Shown in pieces: positions 10,793 through 21,349 of a DNA stretch of 64,000 bases (position 1 is the first letter of the stretch; each line of letters opens with the position of its first letter). Source of the DNA: Bifiguratus adelaidae. Its lineage: Eukaryota; Mucoromycota; Endogonomycetes; Endogonales. The stretch covers positions 1 through 64,000 of the forward strand of contig MVBO01000039.1 of the NCBI GenBank assembly GCA_002261195.1, read 5' to 3'. The notes under the pieces are model-generated. The model was not told where the DNA came from. It saw nothing but the letters and a program-made list of their open reading frames with translations, and searched no databases. The position numbers and the translations under genes were made by a program.

Positions 10793-12271
10793 ATGTCCTT
10801 TGACAGCTCGACTAAAATGTCTGATACCAACGAGAAGGGAGAAACTTGGCACGTTGAGTCTGCCCCCTCGCAAGACGGGTCTTTCGAAAAGTATGTGATC
10901 GATCCAGAAGCCGAACGTCAGTTTCTGCGCAAAATCGATTACCGTATCGTTCCCATGGTATGGCTTCTCTATACCATGTCTTATCTTGATCGTGGGAACA
11001 TTGGAAACGCTGAGGCTGGTGGCATGCAACAGTCTCTCAGCATCACCTCAACACAGTACAGTGTTATTCTCTTGGTGTTCTTCATTTCCTACGTCATATT
11101 CGAGGTGCCGTCCAATATGATCTTGACGCGTGTACGTCCATCCATCTATCTGTCCGTCCTTTGCGTCATCTGGGGTATTGTTGCTGCCTGCATGGGCGCT
11201 GCTCAAAACTTTTCGCAGATCGCCGGTATTCGATTCTGCTTGGGCATCGTTGAGGCTGGTTTCTCGCCGGGTGTTGGCTTTTACATGTCCAGCTGGTACA
11301 AACGTCATGAACTTGCTCGCCGATATGCTGTCTATTACACTGCCACTGCTGTCTCTGGAGCCTTTTCTGGTCTCTTGGCCGGTGTGATCACCAATCATCT
11401 TCACTTGGCTCGTGGTATCGAAGGCTGGCGATGGCTTTTCATCATTGAGGGTATTGGATCGTGCGCTGTAGGCTTGTTCTCCTGGATTGTTCTTCCCGAT
11501 TGGCCTTCCTCCACGAAGTGGCTAACAGAAGACGAGAAGATTTTGGCTGCGCAACGTCTTCTTTCCGACGATATCGGTGCTACGCAAGGTGAAACCAATG
11601 CTCCCAGCCACTGGCAAGCGATGAAATCCGCCTTCTGCGATTGGCGTACGATCTTCCTCTGCATCATGTACATGCTTTCAACGGGTGCTCAAACGATCCA
11701 GTACTTTATCCCAACTCTTGTCGGCCAACTTGGTTACACCAGTTACTCTCTTCAATTCATGACTATCCCCATCTACGGTGTCGCTTTCGTCTGCATTCTC
11801 GCCTTCTGCTTCACATCAGATATTCGAAAAGAACGAGCCAACTATATCACCTACTCTGCATTGCTCGCCACGGTTTCCTTTATCATTACAGTTACTGTGG
11901 ATGACAAGAAAGTCAAGTATGCCTTCTTGTGCTTTGCTGTTGGAGGTGTCTACGCAGCTTGTCCACTCACTCTCATGTGGGTCGCCAACATCATTTTACA
12001 TCCTGCCGAAAAGCGGGCGGTTGCCATTGCCATCGTCAACGCCCTAGGAAACAGTGCTTCCATTTACGGTTCCTTTTTGTGGCCATCTTACACTGGACCT
12101 CGCTATGTGCAAGGCTTTGCAGTGACCACCATCTTTGTCTTTTTGCTTGCCGTTTTGGCCCAAGCGCTCAAGGTTCTTCTTCGCAAGTATCCTTATGGCA
12201 AGCTCACCGCCGAGGACGCACAAATATTTGCAGAGACAAACGGTGTCAAAGCAACCGACTCATCCGTGTGA
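10793..12271 (+). CDS. MFS permease, anion:cation symporter (Dal5/TNA1-like) family
   Basis: An intronless 492-residue transporter with about 12 membrane spans and a cytosolic N-terminal tail. RKIDYRIVPMVWLLYTMSYLDRGNIGNA is split here as the first span (IVPMVWLLYTMSYLDR) with the DRxNxGNA motif typical of the allantoate permease family. GIVEAGFSPGVGFYMSSWY is the family's fourth-to-fifth span region. Members import carboxylated small molecules such as allantoate, nicotinate, tartrate, galactonate and other sugar acids, usually with protons, at the plasma membrane. A sugar-acid substrate would fit the DenD-like gene nearby. The start ATG at 10793 opens the only long frame. The next ATG, 8 codons in, is also possible. 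It shares a promoter with the aldolase gene and the 19-nt motif lies 233 bases upstream. Confidence 0.92.
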   Translation: MSFDSSTKMSDTNEKGETWHVESAPSQDGSFEKYVIDPEAERQFLRKIDYRIVPMVWLLYTMSYLDRGNIGNAEAGGMQQSLSITSTQYSVILLVFFISYVIFEVPSNMILTRVRPSIYLSVLCVIWGIVAACMGAAQNFSQIAGIRFCLGIVEAGFSPGVGFYMSSWYKRHELARRYAVYYTATAVSGAFSGLLAGVITNHLHLARGIEGWRWLFIIEGIGSCAVGLFSWIVLPDWPSSTKWLTEDEKILAAQRLLSDDIGATQGETNAPSHWQAMKSAFCDWRTIFLCIMYMLSTGAQTIQYFIPTLVGQLGYTSYSLQFMTIPIYGVAFVCILAFCFTSDIRKERANYITYSALLATVSFIITVTVDDKKVKYAFLCFAVGGVYAACPLTLMWVANIILHPAEKRAVAIAIVNALGNSASIYGSFLWPSYTGPRYVQGFAVTTIFVFLLAVLAQALKVLLRKYPYGKLTAEDAQIFAETNGVKATDSSV

Positions 12272-12827
12272 AGATTCTATGGTTTTGCTCACGACCAACC
12301 TTGTAATATACTCTCAATGTACATGTGGTTTCAATACTAGTAAAATACTGCGATAATTGTGAAAACGACCTCTTCTTATGTGAACTGGACTGCAAGTACG
12401 GGTCTGTCAACACGACAATGTTTTGTTCATGGTGCCCTGGTTGTATCAGCCTTTTCATCCAAGCGGTTAGCCCCATAATTTAAAGATTAGGCGATGTTGC
12501 GCTTCCAAGAGATCCGTACTCATACATTCATGGATCAGACAACCGAGATGTCCCGCATTGTTTGTACGAGGGCAGTCAACCCCCGCACGTACTCATACAT
12601 GATCATGCCGCGTGACCATCAGAGAAGCGGAGCTTGAAGCTCGCTACCCACCATGAAATGCCAGAATAAAGCAAACCTGGTCTTCTTCCATTGTTTCATA
12701 TTGTTTGCTAAATTCATTTAACGCCAGTTATGGGGTAACGGTTCCAGCCTTTCTCCATCAGTGACATTACTTTACTCTGCTTCACCATTGCCTGCATGTT
12801 TGGTGAGGTAGGGTGTAATAGTGGCTA
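12272..12827. other. intergenic region before the regulator gene
   Basis: 556 bases with no convincing ORF. It must carry the regulator's promoter. I find no copy of the 19-nt cluster motif in it, so autoregulation through that site is not suggested. Confidence 0.45.
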
Positions 12828-15572
12828 ATGGCTGAAAGGAACGGAGAATTACAGGCCTTTTGGTATACGCAAGACCCGAACAATACCGCTGAACGAACCC
12901 ATGGCGCCGCTCATGGGAACGGTCACTCCAAACCCACGACAGACAAGCGAACGTCACTAGCATGCATACGATGTCGCGAGAAAAGGGCTCGATGCTCCGT
13001 AGACAGGCCCCAATGTCAGGCGTGTGAGAAAGCGCAAGCAGAATGCATGTGGCCTGTAGGCCGAAAGCGAAAGCGGACGCGAAAGGAAATGAACGAAGCA
13101 GAAGGATTGGATACGACAAGCATGCCACGTACTCAGAGAACCTCGGATGGTTCGATCGGCGGTTACATTGAAAGAAGGCCATCCAATGTGAGCGAGCGCG
13201 ACCGCACGTCTGTTCAATTCAACAACCCTTATCAAAACACTTCCCGATGGAATGACGCTATACCTGAATATAACAACAATATTGCCACTCAAGATCCTGG
13301 CTCGACCACATCAGACACGCAAAGCTTACCAGATAATACCGACCTAGATCAACTTTTTCAAAGCATATTTTCCGCCGACTCGTCCTCAGATGCACGCACG
13401 CAAGTCCAGGCTGCGAATCTAGCTCGAAATCTGGATTCGCAAGTTGCTGTGATAAGCGGAGATCCTGCAAAATCCGACAATCTAGAACTGTATTACTACA
13501 GAATCTCCGGTTCGACCGCTATCCATCCGGGAATCAACAGAATCAGCCTAAAGCTACAGGCGCGTAATGTGTCATCCCCGATACCCGAAATCGCCTCAAG
13601 GTCGGAGCGCGAGAATGATCCTGGCAAAAATCAACCTACACTCGATATCGGACAGCGCTTGTTTGATGACAACGACCTTGTCCTTCCACATATCTATATC
13701 CCTCTCCTTGACACATTCTTCCGAACAATGTCTCAACATTTCCCATCCATTAATCGACGTCGAATGAGTGAGCGTCTAGAAACTGGAACCATGTCGTCTT
13801 TTCTCTTGACGTGTATATGTGCCATCTCGGCTCGGTTCGATTCCAGTCTTGGAAAAGGTTCACTGAAGGTAAGAGTAGATCATGAATCACGCTGAATATC
13901 CGCGCTCATGGTGGCATAGGCTTGCACACCTTTCATTGCAAAAGCGCAGCTTCTCGCGGTGGATCTTTTGCATTTGCCAACACACGATGTCGTTACCGGT
14001 CTCCTACTTCTCGCGTGGGCACATTACGGCCAAAATTCGGAGAGCGGCTTCTGGCAGTATTCAGGCATCGCTATTCGCATGGCTATCGATCTCGGCCTCC
14101 ACAAAAATTCTGAACTGTACGAGTCGCCTGCCCATGTTGTTCGAACGCGGTTGTTGTTCTGGAGTCTCTTTATTACCGATCGAGTACTTTCCTTTGTCAC
14201 GGGAAGAGTGGCTTCCATACCAGAAGATATCATTGAAATACCTCTACCTACCGACGCCGACCTGTTTCCAGAACCGGCAAGCGATATGAAAATGGACATG
14301 GTCCCTCCTAATGTCGAAGTCGTACCGTTTCCGCTCGTGGTGCGTCTTATGGTCGTTTGCGGGCGCATCAGCAACTGTTTGAACGGTCGTCGTGGAAAAG
14401 CGAGAACGTTCGTCTCCCGACCTGACACGACACCGGAGCTTCTTCATGAGCTACAAACTCAGCTTATACAGTTTTATACCAACATTCCGGAAGCTATGAA
14501 GTGGTCCGTGGATGCGTTCAAGTATCAAGAATCAAGGGGCAGCGGTGGCATTTTTTTATTTCTGCATCTTTGGGCCAATGCGGTGCTTGCTCAGACTTAT
14601 CAACCCGAACTTTCCGGTATCCGTTCAGGCGAAGAAACATCCGTCTTTAAGGATGTCAGTCGGTCTGTGAAAATGGCGCTGACGAGTTCTCGTCTCATCA
14701 GCGAGTGTCTCGTATTTGCCGACTTGCTCTCATCTCTAAGTTATGTGAGTTGTCATGGGGTTTCTCTGTGAGTTGGCTTTTTGCGGACTCTAATATGCCG
14801 TTTTGTGACAGTGTGCCAGTCCTGGAATAGTCCAACCGATATACGTTGCAGGGTGAGTATTAAGCGTCCAGGGAAAAGCGGCTAGGAAAATACAATGCTC
14901 AATGTTGCCTTGTAGTCTTGCATATGCGCTGGACATGAAGACGAGCGAATATACTCTTGGGTCGAGAACAACTAGCGAGGGTACGCCAACTGCCACGAAT
15001 GCCTTCCTTAAATCAGTTGCCCGTCAGAATCTATCGGCATTGATGAAAGCGCTGCAACGGATGGAGCAGTATTGGTCTGGTGTGTCTTATGTGTCTGAAG
15101 TTTTGGAGCAGCGCATCTCAGGTAAGTACTGACCATACAATTCCTGGTACCTGGAAATTCATCAACATAATGTTAGGACTGGATCTACCGAGAATCAATC
15201 CTACAGCCAGTTCAAAGAATACCTTTATCGCGCTGCCAGACAAGGGTATCCTCAAACGTTTCACTGGTTTGTTTCCTTGCTTCTCATAGAATGAGATTGC
15301 TTAGTCGTCTTCTCGTTTGCAGGCAAGAAACTTCCACATCACACTGCTCCTGCAACAGAGTCTTCTCTTCAGGAGGCAATCAAAGAGAATGCCACGTCTG
15401 GTAAGTCGACTTACATGCCTGTACCACGAGACTTTGATGCTAATCTTCACTGCCTGTAGAGTACTTCTCGTTGACCGATTTGTTGTCAACCTACAGCGTA
15501 GAAGAACTGTTTGTAGGGCCAGCAGATAATATTGACCTCGCCACTCTCCTTGGTGCAAACAAACGCTCCTAG
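12828..15572 (+). CDS. Zn2Cys6 fungal transcription factor
   Basis: A 797-residue regulator from seven exons (12828-13868, 13920-14744, 14812-14852, 14916-15121, 15177-15266, 15323-15400, 15460-15572), phases all consistent. Residues about 46-73 form a binuclear zinc cluster with spacing C-x2-C-x6-C-x6-C-x2-C-x6-C (ACIRCREKRARC onwards), followed by the basic linker GRKRKRTRKE. A long fungal-specific transcription factor domain follows: AQLLAVDLLHLP, LLLLAWAHYGQ and IAIRMAIDLGLHKN are its usual helices. Such proteins bind CGG/CCG half sites as dimers and often control the genes beside them. Its position between the permease and the kinase makes it the likely cluster regulator. The target ligand is unknown. 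It is not a simple match, from memory, to the Yarrowia erythritol regulator EUF1. Confidence 0.93.
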
Positions 15573-15682
15573 CACTGCATTAACCCGTGTACTTACTAGT
15601 TCCAAGTTAATGCGCTCTCCTATGCTGCCTCTAAAACATCATACACCACGTCGTTCCTTCGTCCGAGCGTGCGAAATATCGA

Positions 15683-15701
15683 GGAACGATATAATTCCGG
15701 G
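15683..15701. promoter_or_regulatory. cluster motif copy 2: GGAACGATATAATTCCGGG
   Basis: The second copy of the near-palindrome seen at 10542-10560, here 273 bases ahead of the kinase start codon and 111 bases after the regulator gene. It differs at two of 19 positions. As at the first site, it is followed by GC-rich sequence with several CCGG elements. Confidence 0.6.
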
Positions 15702-15973
15702 AGATGGCCCAGAAAATGGGTAACCCGCCATTACCCCGGATCGTTTCCCAATTTGGACCGGAAATGAAAAGAGTGAAGTTCGGAGGGGCTGCAGCTTGCT
15801 GCTGTGGAGGGATAGGAAGTCTGAGAGGATTCCCGGATCGTGCCGCTCAGGCATTCCATGATATATGTAGTCTCATCTTCCATTCCTGAACAAGACATCA
15901 ACACATATCGCAAGCTTTAACAACTTTTACATCCCTCAGTCCACAGTGTTCGTCGATCGTCACATATTCCAAC

Positions 15974-17938
15974 ATGACCGACAGACATATCTTTGAAAAT
16001 CACCATACGCTAGTCCTTCGTTCTCTTAAAGGACTCGTAGCATCTCATCCGGGTCTATCACTTATTCCCTCGCTCAAAGTTGTCACGAATGCCGCTCACG
16101 ATACAAAGAAAGTCGCAACCATATGTGGTGGTGGTGCAGGTCACGAACCCGGTTCCACAGGTTTCGTAGGACGAGGTTTATTGTCGGCAAGCGTTAGCGG
16201 CGATGTTTTCGCCAGTCCTAGCGCCAAGCAAGTCTACGGGGCCATCAAGGCTGTCCCCAGTGCAAAGGGAACAGTGTTGATTGTTACGAACTACACCGGT
16301 GACAACCTTCATTTTGGCTTGGCTTGCCAGAAAGCGCGAGCCGACGGAATTGAGAATATTGGAATGATTGTGGTCGCTGACGATGTGGCTGTCGAACAGA
16401 AGCCTGGATCAATGGTCGGCCGCAGAGCTCTAAGCGGCATCATTCTAGGTAAGCATCTTGTGACCAAAGCAATCAACTGCAAGCGTCGCTAATCGCACAT
16501 CAATTCAGTTTGCAAGATACTAGGAGCTGCTTCCGAGTTCGATTATTCGTTTACCCAAGTGATGAATCTAGGGCACGCTGTCAACAAGAACCTTGTGTCC
16601 ATTGCCGCCACACTAGATCACTGCCATGTTCCCGGTCGTGATCATTTTGCACAGATTCCAAAGAATACCATCGAGATTGGGTTAGGTCTACATAACGAGC
16701 CCGTAAGTCAAACTGAAGGCGATGGTGCTCTATGCTAAGCTTGCTGCCTCATCCAGGGCTACTTTGTCGTATCGCCTCAGCCTTCCTCGTCCGAGCTCAT
16801 CGCACGGATGCTACATCTACTTATGGATCAGGATGATCCTTATCGCTCTTTTGTACCATTTTCACCGTCCGATGACGTTGTATTGTTTATTGCCAACATG
16901 GGAGGCATGAGCGTACTGGAAATGGGAGCAGTAGTCAACGAAACCCTTGATCAGCTGGGTAGGTGAAATAGAATGCGACGCATGCGTATGTCTAATCTTT
17001 TGCACAAAACAGGGGCCAAGGGAATTAAACCAGTACGAGTATTCAATGGACCTTTTATGACTTCAATGAACGCGCCGGGGATCTCAATCTCATTACTGAA
17101 CCTCACAAACATCGCAAAGACATCGAATCATACACTCGACGAGCTGCTGCAACTTATCGATGCTCCACACGGAACTTTCTCTTGGCCAGGTAGCGCTGTA
17201 TACCAGCAATTGCCGGACGCTATCATCAACCGTTCACGTGAAGAAAAATTCCTCGCAATGCCTGAAATGACGGCAAAGGCGGAGATGCAAGCGCCCAGCA
17301 ATCTTCAATTTGAACCTGACGTTATCGTTGATACGGTCAAGCGGGCAGCTCTCGCAGTTCTTGAAGCTGAGCCTAATTTGACCAAATGGGATGCTATTGT
17401 TGGCGACGGCGATTGCGGCGAAACATGTGCGATGGGCGCAAAGGCTGTCCTTGACGCTATCGACAAAGGGCTCGGATCAGATGGCGATGTTGTCCACCTT
17501 TTGCGCGAGATCACCGAAATCATTGATGAAAGCATGGGCGGAACATTGGGCGCAATTTTGGGTATCTTCTTTGCTGCGCTCACGCAAGAAGTGCGCAAGG
17601 CGGCGGCATCGTTGACCACAACGCCGAATGCTACATTCTGGGGCAACGCAGGTGCAGCTGCAATAGCGACTTTGCAACAAAGTACCGCTGCCAGAGTCGG
17701 TCACAGAACAGTCATGGATGCTCTTGTCCCGTTTGTGGAGAGTCTCCAAACAACAAATGACCTTCAACTTGCGATTGATGCCTGCAGACAGGGAGGAGAA
17801 AGTACTGCGCATCTTGCTGCTAAACTTGGTCGTGCCACCTACGTGTCCCAAACGGAAAATGTACCCGACCCTGGCGCCATGGCTGTGGTCGCATTGACTG
17901 CTAGCTGGCGACAACCACATGTTGCTTTGGTAGGATGA
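15974..17938 (+). CDS. dihydroxyacetone kinase family (DhaK-DhaL fusion), candidate erythrulose kinase
   Basis: An ATP-dependent ketose kinase of 598 residues, the usual length of single-chain fungal DAK proteins. Exons: 15974-16448, 16509-16702, 16757-16958, 17013-17938. The DhaK half has CGGGAGHEP and GFVGRGLLSASVSGDVFASP, NYTGDNLHF with its Asp, and GLHNEPG with the His that binds the substrate carbonyl as a hemiaminal. The DhaL half (from about residue 390) has VGDGDCGET for the Mg-ATP Asp residues, ESMGGTLGA, GHRTVMDAL and DPGAMAVVAL. Known members phosphorylate dihydroxyacetone, but relatives (Yarrowia EYK1, Mycobacterium LerK/DerK) act on L- or D-erythrulose. With an erythrulose-phosphate-type isomerase and a tetronate dehydrogenase in the same cluster, a C4 substrate is a fair inference. 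The enzyme is expected in the cytosol. Confidence 0.93.
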
Positions 17939-18296
17939 GCTCCTATATGGTAGTGGTCCACGGCAGCGACTTTGTACGGTTGAATAGTCGAGCTATCAGC
18001 GCCCTATCTGCCGCAATGTAGAAGTGTGGAACTTGTACGATATGAGAGTGTAATCTTTGTTGAGTATACATACTAGTGAGTATGTACATTGGCCAGGCCT
18101 TGCTCCGCGTGATCCTCTTAATACCCATAGGCTAATGTTCGTGGTACGCATTCCGAAAATCAAATCTCGGCAGGTGGTGTTACTCTTAATTAGCATTATG
18201 ATAATTCCTACCTTGCATTGCTTTTAGTAGAAAATCTTTAGCTTCGCGTTTGTAATGCCGCTTCTGAGATGGTCGGTAATGAGATGCAGTATTTCC
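17939..18296. other. intergenic spacer
   Basis: 358 bases between the kinase stop codon and the DUF4246 relic. Only very short ORFs. Nothing recognisable. Confidence 0.4.
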
Positions 18297-19740
18297 TCAG
18301 GAATGTGCCCTCCCTAGAAGTGTGAATGCCACCTTATTGAGTGTGTGGCTCAAGTTTGAGCGGATGTAGTCCCATTGCTGCGGTGTTATCTCGCTCGTGG
18401 ATACAATCTCATGGTTAGGACCGACCAGGAAGATGGAAAGGATCATGCATTCGGCAATTTTGCCTCCGCTGCTTGGAAAAGCGAGTAAAGTTGTGTATCC
18501 ATTCAGCTTCAAGTATTTGTTCAATTTTGTCGCCCTCTTTCCACGAAATTCCTTTTTAAGAGGCGCCTAAAAGACTCGACGGACTTCATCATGGAATCGT
18601 CCTTGGCCACACCTGCAACCTTGTGCTGCAACCGAGTATGAAAAGCGACCAATAGATCAGGAGGTGTCTCCACGATACCCAAACATTTGCTCTCATTCCG
18701 TTACTGTAGTCCAACTGCTGGTAGCACGCGGATACATCATTTTCGTAATAGTCAGCCGAAGCAAGGTGGTCTTTGAGGAAGTTCAAGACTTACGGAGTCT
18801 GATCGGACAAGTTGGCACAGGATCGAAAGGTCAGACCCCTGTTGTTGACAAATTTGGTTGCGGAGTAACAGCAGAAGCCAGCTCCGACAACATATTCGTT
18901 GCTGACACCTTCCACTGAATCGGATGAGACACATTTCGCCTTAGATTATCCAACAACTTACTATGCCAAGTCTCTCATCATCATTGACCAGACTGTAATA
19001 CATAATTGAAGGCCTTGACAATGACCTGAATGCAACGATTAGAAATACTTCGGAAAAGCATGGCTTTTCCAACCTGCAATTGCGGCATTGCGAGCTTCCT
19101 TGCCCAAATTTTTTCAACTATGGGTACCAACACCCAAAAACTTCACCAAGTCTTTGATAAAGATCAATATTAGACTCCAGATCCAGGTTGTTGATGTAGC
19201 CTTCAAATGTGATATGTTAGTCCAGTCGACATAAATATCCATCCGTAGCCATCGGTGTATTACACTTCAAAGGATGCTCCTCACACGTCCATGCCCGGGT
19301 CGTTATTGGGTTGTATCTCAGCAAAAGCAAGTGGTAACGCATGTACGGATACAGATAGAGATCAATTAGATTGAGCATATCTGTTCCCGGTTGCCCATCC
19401 TTGTCAGGCAGATTCGCCACTCGAACCAACTGACATTCGAATGATTTTCGCAGTCGAGCTGGAATTGCCTCGTGGACTGCAATAACTTGACCGACAGCCC
19501 TTTCATCACTAATGCTGCTGTCTCATATTCAGCCTTCAACCATGCTATTCTCTTGGGAGAATAAGATATTGTGAGCTAGATGTTCTTGGCGAATAGGCTC
19601 GTTGCTGGCGTTGTGCTGAATTGTGAAGCGGAACAAAGACCTTCAAGCAGAAATCGAAGAAGGACTTGAGAGCAAGAATTCGTTGAATGGCATTGAACAG
19701 AACCCAAGTCCGGTAGCTTTTCTACCGCGGACAATAGGTT
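18297..19740 (-). pseudogene. DUF4246-family gene, decayed
   Basis: On the minus strand, blocks resembling the fungal DUF4246 family appear in the right order but not in one reading frame: IAVHEAIPARLRKSF and LNLIDLYLYPY (about 19490-19345), CYINNLDLESNIDLYQRL (after a likely intron), VLVPIVEKIWARK, VIVKAFNYVLQ, WHMEGVSNEYVVG, then LSIFLVGPNHEIVSTSEITP near the 3' end. Some gaps look like real introns (for example GTAAGT to TTCAG just after the TGG CAT codons). Two lesions are not explained by splicing: a one-base loss in the G run near 19137, and consecutive TGA codons near 18977-18985. DUF4246 proteins are of unknown function, often beside secondary-metabolism or catabolic genes. The 5' end is not defined. 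This is most likely a recent pseudogene. Confidence 0.65.
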
Positions 19741-20459
19741 AAGCTTTCATAGCTTTCCTTGTGATCACTCTAATACACTGACTGAAAGTGGAGTACAAGA
19801 TGATTAGTTACCTGCTTTCTAAATAGCCTCACATGACCGAGACTTCAGCTCTGTATAGTCGTCAAGTCCATGTATTGAAAGTACATAGGCATTTGCCAAG
19901 CAAATCATGTAAATGTTCCTACATCTATTCCTAGATGTGTTGCTGCCCTCGCAGCCCGATAAACAATTATTATGAAAGTCTCTTCTGGTTCGAACGATCA
20001 TTATGCTACTATGACCGAGCTGGTCAAGTGTTGTTTCTCTTGCACCGGCCAGCGAAGGTGTAGTGTTGAGAGAAGATAAAGCGCTGTTTGAGCGTGGGAA
20101 ATTGACCAAATATGGCAGGAAGAAAGAGGTGTCTAGCGAAGCTGCTTCATGCGCAAGGTTCCTCACATTATAACAAATCAAGCGACAATAAGACCTGTTT
20201 AATAACCTGCATACCATATATGTGTAGCAAGAGTAAAAGAGACAAGCGCAGATGTCATTTCTCTTACATTCCACATGAAGTCGAGCTAATCCAAGTCTTG
20301 GGTGGCGCAGCACGGGACTCTTCAGAATGCAAGCAGGTCCACCTTCAAATCTGCCCTGAAGCATGACAATACTAGATTGTCTTTTGCCATCACATCTCTA
20401 TAAGATATTCCTTGAAACAAAATCATTTATTGGCATCTTCTCATCTCGTAACGGACACT
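19741..20459. other. intergenic region
   Basis: About 720 bases. A 181-codon open frame on the minus strand (19819-20364) has no recognisable domain and a composition rich in Ser, Arg, Cys and Asn. I treat it as chance. The right end holds the promoter of the acetyltransferase gene. Confidence 0.35.
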
Positions 20460-21171
20460 ATGGGATCTCAAAATCAAATGTGTCGATTCTCACTCGCTTC
20501 CGCGACCGTTGAAGACATACCAGACATCACTCAGGTCTATCTGCAAGCGTTTGGTAAGGAGACCTTGTCGATAAGAATGTTTCCGCACACGCCAGGCGTG
20601 CGAAAATGGTGGGAAGAGGCCAACACGGATGAGCTGCTCCACAATCCTCACGCACGGTTTCTCAAGGTTGTCGACGCGGATGCAGAAGGCGGCAAGGAAA
20701 AGATTGTCGGTTACGCAAAGTACGTCGTGCCGGTTGATGGAAAGATGAAGATTGAAGATGTGAGCGCCATCACCTGGCCGGAGGACTCGGATGCGGATCT
20801 CTGCAATCTATTTTTCGGCCAGCTTGACAACAATAAGAAAAAGATCATGGGAGACCGTACGTACATTGGTATGTACAGAGCTGTCTCTTGGAATTTGCCT
20901 GTTGTAGAAAGCAAAACAGGCGCTAAATTGTTACTTAGTCCTCGAACTGCTGGCGACTCTTCCGGAGTATCAAGGTAAAGGTGTAGGATCGATGCTTCTA
21001 CGATGGGGTTGCGAGCAGGCAGATCGCGATGGTCTGCAGTTATACCTTGATGCTAGTCCTGCGGGAAAACCTCTGTATGAAAAGCACGGTTTCTTAGAAC
21101 GGGCAAAATCCTTTATACCTGAGGTTCAGCACGTGGAGTGTCATATGGTCCGATCTCCAAAGTCTGCTTAG
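20460..21171 (+). CDS. GNAT-family N-acetyltransferase
   Basis: A two-exon gene (20460-20868, 20939-21171) for 213 residues. The N-terminal part begins with the usual GNAT pattern (ATVEDIPDITQVYLQAF), and the acetyl-CoA pyrophosphate-binding segment is PEYQGKGVGSMLLRWG in the second exon, followed by LYLDASPAGKPLYEKHGF, the conserved C-terminal strand and helix. GNAT enzymes transfer acetyl groups to amines of small molecules or proteins. The substrate here is unknown. Length and architecture match the small cytosolic GNATs numerous in fungi. The ATG at 20460 was chosen because the longer reading frame upstream lacks an ATG. Confidence 0.88.
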
Positions 21172-21349
21172 AGGGAAAAGTTGACGCTATTGCGACAGTA
21201 TCATAGACGATAGACGGAGGGATGCTTGTACGATGAAGAGATAAGACGAAATCTATTGACTATGCTGAAATATATCAACCCTACCAACGTCCTGGTCATG
21301 CTTTAACACCAAATTGTGTTCGTGTAGGTCCTGACACAAGCATCGTATT

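Noticed and set aside
19819-20364. 181-codon minus-strand open frame
   Set aside because: No domain, no family resemblance and a composition unlike the proven genes. Probably chance.
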